Positions 33,106 to 39,518 of a DNA stretch of 39,518 nucleotides are shown in pieces; positions within the stretch are counted from its first letter, which is position 1; each line of letters starts with the position of its first letter. The notes under the pieces are model-generated. The model was not told where the DNA came from. It was given only the letters and a program-made list of their open reading frames with translations, and did not search any database. A program made the translations under genes and the position numbers. This stretch comes from Myxococcales bacterium 68-20 (GTDB taxonomy: Bacteria; Myxococcota_A; Polyangia; Polyangiales; Polyangiaceae), in contig MKVQ01000045.1 of NCBI GenBank assembly GCA_001899635.1, positions 1-39,518 on the forward strand. The letters are read 5' to 3'.

Positions 33106-34370
33106 TGCGGCACCTCGTTTCCACACGAGACCATCAAGCACTGACCACCGACGCAGGGCTGGCCTGCGGCAAGGTCGCAGGCTTGGTGGCACGCGCCGCA
33201 ATGCGCGCTGCTGATCATCAGGTTCGTCTCGCACCCGTTGGTAGGAATGCCGTCGCAGTCACCCCAACCGTCCGCGCAGATGATGTCGCAAGCGCCGGAG
33301 CGGCAAACCCTCCGTTGGTGGTATTCGGGCCGATCGTCGCCTGGACACTTGTTGTTGCACGCGCCGCAGTTCTCGACGTCTTTGTCCAGATTGGAACACC
33401 CATTCGTTGAGCCCCCGTAGGGGTTCGGACAGAGCGTCTCGCCGGGATCGCACAAGCACTTGAGCGCGTACGCGTGGTCATATGCGCAAGTCTGCCCTTC
33501 TCTGCACGCGTTCCCGCATGCAGCGCAGTTCTGCGCATCGGTGAGCGACGTCTCGCAGCCATTGTCCGACCGTCCGTCGCAGTCACCCCAGCCCATCTTG
33601 CAGACGATCGCCGCGCACTCACCGCCGTCGCATGCGTATTCCTGGTTCAGCTCTGCGGGGAGGACGGGCGTATCGCACTGGACGCCGCAGGCGCCGCAGT
33701 TCTGGTAGTGCGTGTCGAGATCGACACACGCCCAGTTGGTAGTCGCACTACAATCGGTCAGGCCCGCGGGGCAGCCACATACGCCGCCCCAACATTTGAC
33801 GCCGTCTGCGCATTTGTTCCCGCAGGCGCCGCAGTTGTTGGGGTCATCGTAGAGGTCCGTCTCACAGCCGTCGTCCATGCTGCCATTGCAGTCTGTGAAG
33901 GCGTCGGTGGAGAGGTTGTTGAAGCAGCTTGGTACGCAGACGCCGTCGACGCAGTTGGTCGTGATGTGAAGAACGTCGAGCCTCTGGGTGTTGATGCTGC
34001 CACCGCCCCCGCCTCCCGGGTTCGGGACGAAGAACGAGTGGGTCGGACACACGTTGCCGCATCGACCGCAGTGGTTCGGGTCGGTACGCAGGTCGACGCC
34101 GCATTTCTCAGTCGTCGTCCCGTCCGCAGCCACGCACGTCGCGAGCGGGTATGGGCACGTCGTGCCCACGCACGAGAGCACCTGCTCCGGCACCGCGCCG
34201 TCGGGCGCGGTGGACGGATCCCCGACGAACACGCCGCCGCCCGCGTCGGGGTGAGCGTCCCGGCCAAAGTCGGCGACGCGTGGGTCGCTCGAGCAGGCCA
34301 GAGCGAGCGCCATAGGGAACGCGATGACGGTCGCCGCGAGGCGCGCCTCGGGTTTCAACGGTAGTTTCAA
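33102..34370 (-). CDS. Cys-rich repeat lipoprotein (operon B, gene 1)
   Basis: 422 aa. The start is TTG at 34370, supported by GAGGAAG about 6 nt upstream and by an immediate signal peptide with lipobox LALAC (Cys26); no ATG is suitably placed. Six Cys-rich repeats follow the pattern of the operon A counterpart (NGSMDDGCETDLYDDPNNCG, NGCETSLTDAQNCAACG, NGCETNLMISSAHCGACH). A Gly-rich loop (NPGGGGGGS) interrupts the first repeat. It is expected to form disulfide-linked modules outside the membrane. Such proteins are sometimes mislabelled tryptophan synthase in databases; nothing here supports that. It is first in operon B, with a Fur-box-like palindrome 75 bp upstream of the start. Confidence 0.85.
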   Translation of the reverse strand: MKLPLKPEARLAATVIAFPMALALACSSDPRVADFGRDAHPDAGGGVFVGDPSTAPDGAVPEQVLSCVGTTCPYPLATCVAADGTTTEKCGVDLRTDPNHCGRCGNVCPTHSFFVPNPGGGGGGSINTQRLDVLHITTNCVDGVCVPSCFNNLSTDAFTDCNGSMDDGCETDLYDDPNNCGACGNKCADGVKCWGGVCGCPAGLTDCSATTNWACVDLDTHYQNCGACGVQCDTPVLPAELNQEYACDGGECAAIVCKMGWGDCDGRSDNGCETSLTDAQNCAACGNACREGQTCAYDHAYALKCLCDPGETLCPNPYGGSTNGCSNLDKDVENCGACNNKCPGDDRPEYHQRRVCRSGACDIICADGWGDCDGIPTNGCETNLMISSAHCGACHQACDLAAGQPCVGGQCLMVSCGNEVPQ

Positions 34371-34444
34371 GGTGTCTTCCTCAACGAAGTGGCTGCGTAC
34401 CGTGCCTTCGATCGAGCCTCCGGTGACTCGCGGGCGACCTTAAT

Positions 34445-34459
34445 GAAAATGACTTTCAA
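34445..34459 (-). promoter_or_regulatory. Fur-box-like palindrome upstream of operon B
   Basis: TGAAAATGACTTTCA has inverted arms TGAAA/TTTCA. Against the 7-1-7 Fur consensus TGATAATNATTATCA it matches 11 of 14 defined positions. It is centred about 82 bp upstream of the TTG start of operon B, in an AT-rich patch. A ferric-uptake-regulator family protein is the obvious candidate binder; another regulator cannot be excluded. Confidence 0.45.
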
Positions 34460-34889
34460 TTTCAACTTAAGAAGGGCCCGGTGCTGTCACGACCGCCACG
34501 AGGTGTTCGGTGACGCTCTTCGCCGCGAGCACGGCAGGTCCGCGTCGTCCACGCCACTGCCGCCGGCGCGCAGGGCCAACCTGGCCGTTACACAGGCGGA
34601 TGTCGCGCGGCGCGAAGCACCGAGGCTGCGATGGACCGTGCCCGCGTCGACCAGCCAAACGCAGAGCGGCGCGCGAGGTGGCGCGTGAGCACTGGAAGCG
34701 TTCGCTGCACATGGAACAGGCTCTTCCCCCGCGCGTTCTGCGCGCGGTCGGCGGAGAACTGCACCCGCCGGTTCCCAACGCGGACAGACCGCGTACCGGC
34801 CAGCGACCGACACGCTGATTCCGGGCGTAGCGAACCGTTCCCGACTGAGCGATTGCTCATTTGAGCGTCGGCGATCCTTGCGCCTCCGC

Positions 34890-34895
34890 TAGGCT
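34890..34895 (+). promoter_or_regulatory. candidate -10 hexamer TAGGCT
   Basis: TAGGCT ends 9 nt before the GTG at 34905, with no intervening Shine-Dalgarno; this suggests a near-leaderless mRNA. Confidence 0.35.
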
Positions 34896-34904
34896 GCAGC
34901 CCCG

Positions 34905-35498
34905 GTGAGTCGCAGGGCATATCTCGGGTTCGTCGCCTGGTCCGTCAGCGCGTGTGCGGAGTCGTCTCTACCAGCGAGTACTCTCGCTCCGCCGACGAGC
35001 AGGGCGGAACCCGCAGCGGGGAGGTCATCGAGCGCGAATCCTGCAGCCTCTGCGGACGCTGGGGTGGCGCCGAGAGTCGGTGATTCCCAACCGGAAAACG
35101 CAACCTGCAAGAACAAGAGGGGATGTTGCGGTCAGGCGACAGACGAGCTCGAAGACGCCCTGAAGGCCCGCATAGCCCAAACGCGCGCCTGTTATGAGGC
35201 GGCGTTGGGCGGGGAGCCGACGCTCCAAGGCAGCATCGCGATGAATCTCATTGTCGCCCTCGATGGAAGCGTTCCCGAGATCGCCGTCGCCAAGAGCCCA
35301 CCAAACATGGATCAGGTCGCACGATGCGTTCTGGACCACCTCCGCATCGCTTCGTACCCGCCACCAATCAACGGCTGCGTGGAGATCATCGTTCCGATCA
35401 ACTTCCTTCCGCGGCCCAGATCGAGACCGCCTATCAGCGGTACATCCACCGAGGTTAGCGAGGTACGCGCGTCCGGCGGCACGACTTCATCGCGTTGA
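34905..35498 (+). CDS. AgmX/PglI C-terminal domain lipoprotein
   Basis: 197 aa from a GTG start. A short signal with SVSAC (Cys17) precedes a Ser/Ala/Pro-rich linker (20-65). Residues about 82-170 match the AgmX/PglI C-terminal domain of Myxococcota: LKARIAQTRACYEAALGGEP, then GSIAMNLIVALDGSVPEIAV, VARCVLDHLRIASYPPP and VEIIVPINF. This TonB-C-like fold is found in gliding-motility and envelope proteins, where it probably links envelope layers. The tail past residue 172 is disordered. A CKNKRGCC cluster just before the domain is unusual. It lies upstream of, and divergent from, operon B. Its role is inferred from the fold only. Confidence 0.82.
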   Translation: MSRRAYLGFVAWSVSACAESSLPASTLAPPTSRAEPAAGRSSSANPAASADAGVAPRVGDSQPENATCKNKRGCCGQATDELEDALKARIAQTRACYEAALGGEPTLQGSIAMNLIVALDGSVPEIAVAKSPPNMDQVARCVLDHLRIASYPPPINGCVEIIVPINFLPRPRSRPPISGTSTEVSEVRASGGTTSSR

Positions 35499-35840
35499 AC
35501 GACTCGACCAAGAACACGATGTTGCTCGCCGCGAGGTGAAGTGCGTACGCGGCCAGATGGACGGGAACGTCGCGCGGGGTGGCTCCGGCAATCAGCGAGA
35601 GCTTGCCCGCGCGCTCCGCGACCCTCGCATCTCGCTGACGACAACCGAGCTGAAAATGCCCTCCGTGTCGTGGCGTGGGCCTGGATCAACGGATGAAGAC
35701 CTTCACTGCAGCCGAGACTACCGGCCGGGGTCCCAGTGGTCAGCGGGTCTTCGTTAGCACCTGTGAAGAAGGCCAGCTCCTCGCTGGAAGTGTGTCAATA
35801 GTGGTTGTCCTTTATACGCATTCGACTGTAGGACTGGCGC
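35499..35840 (+). other. 342-bp stretch without a confident gene
   Basis: No recognisable coding sequence is visible. The last 40 bp hold a plausible promoter for the downstream DNA-binding protein gene. Confidence 0.4.
35805..35834 (+). promoter_or_regulatory. candidate promoter TTGTCC-N18-TAGGAC
   Basis: A TTGTCC at 35805-35810 and TAGGAC at 35829-35834 are 18 bp apart, and the latter ends 6 nt before the ATG at 35841. An alternative -10 is TATACG at 35813-35818. The absence of a Shine-Dalgarno fits a leaderless message. Confidence 0.4.
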
Positions 35841-36287
35841 ATGTCCAACCTCCAGCAGACGATCGAAGCCCACGCCCAGAAGTTCGCACTCGCTCTCGTT
35901 GATGCGCTGCGTAGCGCCAGCCTTGATGAACTTGCGAGCGTCACGGGCGGTCTTACCGCCGCTGCTCCTTCCCGTGCAGCCCGCAGCGAGAAGACCAACG
36001 GAGCCACGACGGCGGCCCCGAAGGTCACCAAGAAGGTCTCAAAGAAGGCCGGCCGGCTCGGCCGTCGTTCCCCCGACGACATCGCGAAGACGCTCGACCA
36101 GATCGTGGCCGTCGTGGCGAAGCACGCTGAAGGGCTTCGGGCTGAGCAGATCAAGGCTGCGCTCAACCTCGACACGCGCGAGATGCCCCGCCCCCTTGCA
36201 GAAGGCCTCAAGTCTGGCGTCCTGAAGAAGAGTGGCCAGAAGCGGGCAACGGTCTACACGGCGGGGGCGGCGAAGAAGAGGAAGTGA
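35841..36287 (+). CDS. lysine-rich DNA-binding protein
   Basis: 148 aa. Residues 1-40 are helical (LQQTIEAHAQKFALALVDAL). Residues 45-75 are a Lys/Ala-rich linker (KVTKKVSKKAGRLGRRS). Residues 75-140 look like a small winged-helix domain (DDIAKTLDQIVAVVAKHAEG, LRAEQIKAALNLD, SGVLKKSGQKRATVYTAG), followed by the basic tail KKRK. Similar proteins are found in many copies in Myxococcota and are annotated as DNA-binding; the composition resembles a nucleoid-associated or histone H1-like protein. It is alone on its strand, with a likely promoter directly upstream. Confidence 0.75.
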   Translation: MSNLQQTIEAHAQKFALALVDALRSASLDELASVTGGLTAAAPSRAARSEKTNGATTAAPKVTKKVSKKAGRLGRRSPDDIAKTLDQIVAVVAKHAEGLRAEQIKAALNLDTREMPRPLAEGLKSGVLKKSGQKRATVYTAGAAKKRK

Positions 36288-36337
36288 CGTAGGGCGATTC
36301 CGCGCAACCTCCCGCCATCGGGCCGAGACTCCCCGAC

Positions 36338-36839
36338 ATGGGGATGAGGCAGCTTGCGCTCTGTCTGGGGACGGTGGTCGTTGGGGGGGCTACAACGACG
36401 TGGCGCCGCCGCAGGTGAAGCCGAGCGGAGTCGAAGAGCGGACGGCGCCACCCGCTCCAGGCACCACGCGGGTCATCTTGGATGCGAACGGTGAGCGGGC
36501 GACCGACACCGAAATCGTCAGTGTGACTCGAAGCAGTGCAACCGCGTACGGGGACGGGGGGGGACCGCAAGGGCGTACGGTCAGTCGGAGGTGACCAAAC
36601 CCATCTGCGTCACGCCGTGCGTTGTTGATCTATCGCTTGGCTGGCATCAACTGCGCTTCGAGTCGCCGACGGATGACGAAAGGCGGAGCGATGAGGCCAT
36701 CCGGATCGGAGAGCGCCCCAAAGTCATTCGGCATGCAATGGGCCGAATGGAGTCCATCTCTTGGGGACAGTTCGTCGGAGGCGGATTGGTGTGGTTTGGA
36801 CTTGGGGTGGGGGCGGTAGCTCGCGGTCATCTTCTTTGA
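36338..36839 (+). pseudogene. PEGA-like secreted protein gene with two -1 frameshifts at poly-G tracts
   Basis: Three successive frames give one coherent protein of about 167 aa. A signal peptide MGMRQLALCLGTVVVGG leads into GYNDVAPPQVKPSGVEER, then TTRVILDANGERATDTE, then SATAYGDGG, then the third frame VTKPICVTPCVVDLSLGWHQ and a final hydrophobic helix GGGLVWFGLGVGAVARG. TPCVVDLSLGWHQLRF resembles a PEGA domain. The frame changes fall in G7 (36383-36389) and G8 (36556-36563), and each would be repaired by one extra G. It is a pseudogene, a phase-variable gene or a sequencing homopolymer error. It follows the DNA-binding gene by 50 bp. Confidence 0.65.
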
Positions 36840-37242
36840 TCTCGCCGTCAGCGGAGCCGGGCCCGTAGAGGAGCGTGACGGCCTCGTCGGTGACGGCGCT
36901 GACGACGACGAGGGCGCCTTCGTTCGTCGCAGCGTTGAGGACATGGTCTCCGCCCCCGAGCGAATGAAGATTCGCTCACGGACGCGCGCAGCATCCGCCG
37001 TGAAGCGAGCTCGCGGTGAGAAGCTCGGTGGGCTCATTCCGTTCGAGCAACGGCTCGCTCGTGACGGCGTCCGGCTCGAAGCCAACCCCGGCGAGCAGAG
37101 CATCATCGCCACGATCCGCGAGCTCGCGGTCGTGGGCATGAGCCGACGCGCGATCGTCTCCGAGCTACAGCGACGCGGGATCGTGTCGCGGACTGGCCGC
37201 ACGCTTCAGATCACCCAGGTGAACCGCATCCTCACGGCGTGA
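36826..37242 (+). pseudogene. serine-recombinase (resolvase) C-terminal remnant
   Basis: From 36943 an ATG opens a 99-aa frame; the same frame is readable back to 36820. IRSRTRAASAVKRARGEKLG matches the end of the resolvase catalytic region and its long helix. LIPFEQRLARDG, EQSIIATIRELAVVGMS, RRAIVSELQRRGIVSRTG and ITQVNRIL match the recombinase DNA-binding tail. The catalytic serine region and most of the N-terminal domain are absent, and the preceding 35 codons are acidic and diverged, so this is a truncated, probably inactive relic. It overlaps the end of the frameshifted gene. It marks a former mobile element or prophage. Confidence 0.7.
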
Positions 37243-37416
37243 GCCTTGTTCCGGGCCACCGGTCATTCGCACCGCCGACCGGAAGCGTCGTCGGGGAAGG
37301 CACCTTCGAGGGGCTGCTCGCACAGGGCGGTAGCTCTGCCGCTCTCCACGAGGGGCGCGCCTTCGCGAGCCGTCGCGTGTCGCCGAGCGCTTGACGGAAC
37401 GCTTGCGGGGTCGTAC

Positions 37417-37432
37417 TTAACAAAAAAGTTAA
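37417..37432 (+). promoter_or_regulatory. palindrome TTAAC-N6-GTTAA, possible ArsR operator
   Basis: TTAAC and GTTAA flank six A residues, 32 bp before the GTG of the ArsR-type gene. An AT-rich inverted repeat in this position is what an autoregulated ArsR-family gene would show. Confidence 0.45.
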
Positions 37433-37464
37433 ACACGGACATCGACCGCAGCGGAGCCCTCGCC

Positions 37465-37845
37465 GTGCCTCTTTCCCCCTCGATTGACGTCACGTTTGCC
37501 GCCCTCGGCGACCCGACGCGGCGGGCCATTGTCGAGCGCCTCGCCTCGGGAGACGCCACCGTCCTCGAGCTCGCGGCGCCGTTCGACATCAGTCTCCCCG
37601 CGATCTCCAGGCACCTCAAAGTGCTCGAGCAGGCGGGCATCATCACGCGCGGGCGCGATGCGCAACGTCGTCCCTGCCGGTTACGGCCCGAGGCGCTGCA
37701 GCAGGTGACGGCGTGGGCCGAGCACACGAAGCGAGCGTGGGAGGAGCGCTTCGAGCGGTTGGACGAGTACCTGCGTGAGTTGCAGGCCGAAGAGAAGAAC
37801 AAGACCGGAAAGGACAAGGACCATGGCGGACGGAAGAAGCGTTGA
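37465..37845 (+). CDS. ArsR-family transcriptional regulator
   Basis: 126 aa from GTG at 37465; the frame is open upstream, but that part is not family-like. The winged helix spans about residues 5-90: FAALGDPTRRAIVERLASGD, then LELAAPFDISLPAISRHLKV, LEQAGIITRGRDAQRR. There is no Cys-based metal site, so it belongs to the metal-independent group that is commonly paired with SRPBCC/AHSA1 proteins. The C-terminus is a charged helix with a Lys-rich tail. It overlaps the SRPBCC gene by 23 bp. A short palindrome upstream suggests autorepression. Confidence 0.85.
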   Translation: MPLSPSIDVTFAALGDPTRRAIVERLASGDATVLELAAPFDISLPAISRHLKVLEQAGIITRGRDAQRRPCRLRPEALQQVTAWAEHTKRAWEERFERLDEYLRELQAEEKNKTGKDKDHGGRKKR

Positions 37846-38308
37846 GCAATCGTGGGCGTTGGATCGGGAGATCGTGCTTTGCCGCGTGTTCGATGCGCCG
37901 CGTGAGCTCGTCTTCAAGGCGTGGACGGAGAAGGAGCACTTCGCCCGGTGGTTCGGCCCACGAGGTTTCACCACGACGATCCACGCTGCGGACATGCGCG
38001 TCGGCGGCATGCTCCGGTTCGACATGCGCGCGCCCGACGGCAAGTGCTACGACAACCGCATCGTCTTCCTCGAGATGAAGCGGCCGGAGCTCTTGGTGTT
38101 CGACCACGGTTCCGACAAGGACGATGACCCGAACCGCTTTCGCGTCACGATCACCTTCGACGAGCAGAGCGACAAGAAGACCGTGATGACGATGCGCCAG
38201 CTCCATCCGACGGCGGAGCGGCGCGCGATCGGCATCGGCTTCGGGGCGGTCGAGCTCGGCTACCAGACGCTCGACAAGCTCGCCGAGCACCTGCGTTCGC
38301 AGACGTAG
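37823..38308 (+). CDS. SRPBCC/AHSA1-family protein
   Basis: 161 aa. SRPBCC (START-like) fold of the AHSA1 group: EIVLCRVFDAPRELVFKAWT, then FARWFGPRGFTTT, MRVGGMLRFDMRAPDG, and the C-terminal helix VELGYQTLDKLAEHL. These proteins have a deep hydrophobic pocket and are thought to bind small ligands. The gene overlaps that of an ArsR-type regulator, a frequent pairing of unknown purpose. A second such pair faces it at 38622-39489. The start is the ATG of MADGRS, within the end of the regulator gene. Confidence 0.87.
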   Translation: MADGRSVEQSWALDREIVLCRVFDAPRELVFKAWTEKEHFARWFGPRGFTTTIHAADMRVGGMLRFDMRAPDGKCYDNRIVFLEMKRPELLVFDHGSDKDDDPNRFRVTITFDEQSDKKTVMTMRQLHPTAERRAIGIGFGAVELGYQTLDKLAEHLRSQT

Positions 38309-38621
38309 TCGCTGTCCACCATGATGGCTGCTCGAGGAGGGCGAGTACGGATAGCAGCTACCGCCTACAGCGCGGTGAACCCGTTCTCGGTCTTCCACCC
38401 GTCGATGAGCTCCTGAGCCCCGGGCTGGTCGCAGCCCTTCGCGACGACTGCCGCCACATCTTGAACTCGCCGTCATTCCCCGCCGCCGCGTCGATGCAGA
38501 CGTTGCGGCGGCGTCCCTCGGCGCGGTGGCGCGATGGCGAAAGGGTCGGTGTCGCGCGCGCCACTTCACTCATGGACCGAAGCACGACCCAATGACTGAA
38601 GTGGCCCGCGGGACGATCACG
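38309..38621 (-). other. 313-bp region between convergent pairs with a possible gene scrap
   Basis: On the minus strand a short frame ending at a TAG at 38365 reads DVAAVVAKGCDQPGAQELID then GWKTENGFTAL, which looks like a genuine protein C-terminus. An upstream stop in that frame, and a neighbouring frame with RRNVCIDAAAGNDGEFKMW, suggest a decayed gene. No family is recognised. No terminator was identified. Confidence 0.35.
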
Positions 38622-39146
38622 TCATGACCGTCCCGAACTCGCGACCAGCGTGACGAGCAGCGCGTCGAGCTGATCGTGCACCTCGGGCGCCGCGTCCGCA
38701 GCGCCGCCGTTGACGTCGGCCGCTTCCTTCGACGGGAAGAGCTCGCTCACGACCACCAGCGTCTTGCCGCCCTTTTCCTCGAAGGTCACCGTCGTGACGG
38801 AGCCCTGGTCACCGTCCTCCTCGTTCGTCCAGACGATGCGTGAGGGCGGGATCACGTCGGTGTACTTGCCGAAGAACGCCATCGTCTTCGACCGATCGTT
38901 TCCGACCGCGAACTCGAGACGGTAGGTGCCCCCGGTACGAACATCCATCGCGCAAGAGACGAGGATCATCCCGATCGACTTCGGTACCCACCACTGCTTG
39001 AAGAGCTCGGCGTTGGTCCACGCCTCGAACACGATGCGCGCCGGCGCATTGAAGGTTCGCGTGACGACGATCTCGCGGTCGGATTTCCGTTCGACCGTCG
39101 TGCGGTTCTTCGTGGCGGTGCGCTCGTTCTCAGTCCTTGCTTCCAT
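38622..39146 (-). CDS. SRPBCC/AHSA1-family protein
   Basis: 174 aa. AHSA1-type SRPBCC fold: EIVVTRTFNAPARIVFEAWT, then FKQWWVPKSIGM, MDVRTGGTYRLEF, FFGKYTDVIPPSRIVWT, and a C-terminal helix that is partly replaced by an Ala/Asp-rich segment (ADVNGGAADAAPEVHDQLD). The N-terminus has an unusual charged extension of about 20 residues. It overlaps the ArsR-type gene by 17 bp, so the pair is co-expressed. It is probably a ligand-binding protein; the ligand is unknown. Confidence 0.87.
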   Translation of the reverse strand: MEARTENERTATKNRTTVERKSDREIVVTRTFNAPARIVFEAWTNAELFKQWWVPKSIGMILVSCAMDVRTGGTYRLEFAVGNDRSKTMAFFGKYTDVIPPSRIVWTNEEDGDQGSVTTVTFEEKGGKTLVVVSELFPSKEAADVNGGAADAAPEVHDQLDALLVTLVASSGRS

Positions 39147-39489
39147 CGACCTTCTCCTTCATTTTCAGTTGCTCGACGACCTTGTCCAACGCGTCGAAGC
39201 GTTCGTCCCAGAGCTGGCGGAACCGCTCGAGCCACGCCGACTCTTCTTCGAGACGACGCGGGCCGAGCTTGCAGGTCCGCACACGACCGACCTTCTCCGT
39301 GGTGACGAGCCCGGCCTCCTCCAAGACCCCGACGTGCTTCTTCATGCCGGTGAGGGTCATGTGGAACTTGTCGGCGAGGTCCGTGATCGAAGCGTCGGAC
39401 CGGCCGAGCTGCTCGAGGACGCCGCGCCGGGTGGCGTCCGAAAGCGCGGCGAACGAGGCGTCGAGGCGTGCTCGCGAATACTGAACCAT
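39130..39489 (-). CDS. ArsR-family transcriptional regulator
   Basis: 119 aa. The winged helix covers FAALSDATRRGVLEQLGRSD, ITDLADKFHMTLTGMKKHVG and VLEEAGLVTTEKVGRVRTC, then a C-terminal helix rich in Trp, Arg and Glu (SAWLERFRQLWDERFDALD). No metal-binding Cys pair is seen. The ATG lies inside a perfect 7-bp inverted repeat, indicating direct autorepression. It heads a two-gene operon with the SRPBCC gene, and is similar in layout, but not closely in sequence, to the pair at 37465-38308. Confidence 0.88.
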   Translation of the reverse strand: MVQYSRARLDASFAALSDATRRGVLEQLGRSDASITDLADKFHMTLTGMKKHVGVLEEAGLVTTEKVGRVRTCKLGPRRLEEESAWLERFRQLWDERFDALDKVVEQLKMKEKVDGSKD

Positions 39490-39498
39490 GTGGTTCAG
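39481..39498 (-). promoter_or_regulatory. operator-like palindrome over the ArsR start codon
   Basis: CTGAACC-ATGT-GGTTCAG has perfect 7-bp arms and covers the start codon. A regulator bound here would block transcription start or early elongation, so autoregulation is likely. Confidence 0.65.
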
Positions 39499-39518
39499 TG
39501 TCTAACGCACGAATCCGG

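Larger units (their letters stand above)
34371..34904 (-). other. 534-bp divergent intergenic region
   Basis: The operon B promoter should lie here. Around 34441-34473 is a markedly AT-rich patch in otherwise GC-rich DNA, with a 15-bp palindrome described separately. The remaining 400 bp have open frames on both strands with no recognisable product. Confidence 0.5.

Overview
The window is GC-rich, has dense antisense open frames, and encodes a protein repertoire typical of Myxococcota, most likely a Polyangia/Labilithrix-like soil bacterium. The signs are many predicted lipoproteins with Asp/Ala/Ser-rich linkers, RCC1 and Trp-rich beta-propellers, a DUF1592/DUF1552 pair, an AgmX/PglI C-terminal domain protein and a lysine-rich DNA-binding protein. 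The assignment rests on gene content only. No rRNA, tRNA or CRISPR array was seen.

Layout: 43-1807 (-) holds two alpha/beta hydrolases. 1869-1979 is an IS91-type transposase scrap. 2090-4705 (+) encodes a secreted, possibly outer-membrane protein, an ECF sigma factor and a one-pass membrane partner. 4765-15175 (+) is operon A, seven secreted lipoproteins: Cys-rich repeat, two Trp-rich propellers, RCC1, IgGFc-binding-like, RCC1, and TNFR-like plus RCC1. 15358-17890 has a TPR/winged-helix regulator convergent with a Kelch lipoprotein. 18508-19986 is a cadherin-like/YWTD lipoprotein with a clear terminator. 20095-23286 (-) is the DUF1592/DUF1552 pair. 23790-25012 has small HTH, membrane and zinc-ribbon genes. 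25075-27997 is a RegB/RegA-type redox two-component system divergent from a di-haem-motif lipoprotein. 28168-34370 (-) is operon B: Cys-rich repeat, two Trp-rich propellers, RCC1 and a von Willebrand A lipoprotein. 34905-36287 holds an AgmX-like lipoprotein and a DNA-binding protein. 36338-37242 contains a twice-frameshifted lipoprotein gene and a serine-recombinase remnant. 37465-39489 has two convergent ArsR/SRPBCC regulator-effector pairs.

The main candidate for an undescribed system is the pair of lipoprotein operons. They lie on opposite strands, share the same first four gene types in the same order, are stitched by four-base ATGA stop/start overlaps, and diverge only after the RCC1 gene (IgGFc-binding-like in A, vWA in B). 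Operon A follows 60 bp after a sigma factor/membrane-partner pair. Operon B is preceded by a Fur-box-like palindrome. This looks like a modular set of cell-surface proteins made at matched levels. Its function is unknown.

Several genes without a good Shine-Dalgarno have a TANNNT-like hexamer 6-9 nt before the start codon, which suggests leaderless or near-leaderless transcripts. Where the start was chosen by a ribosome-binding site, an operon overlap or a signal peptide, this is stated.
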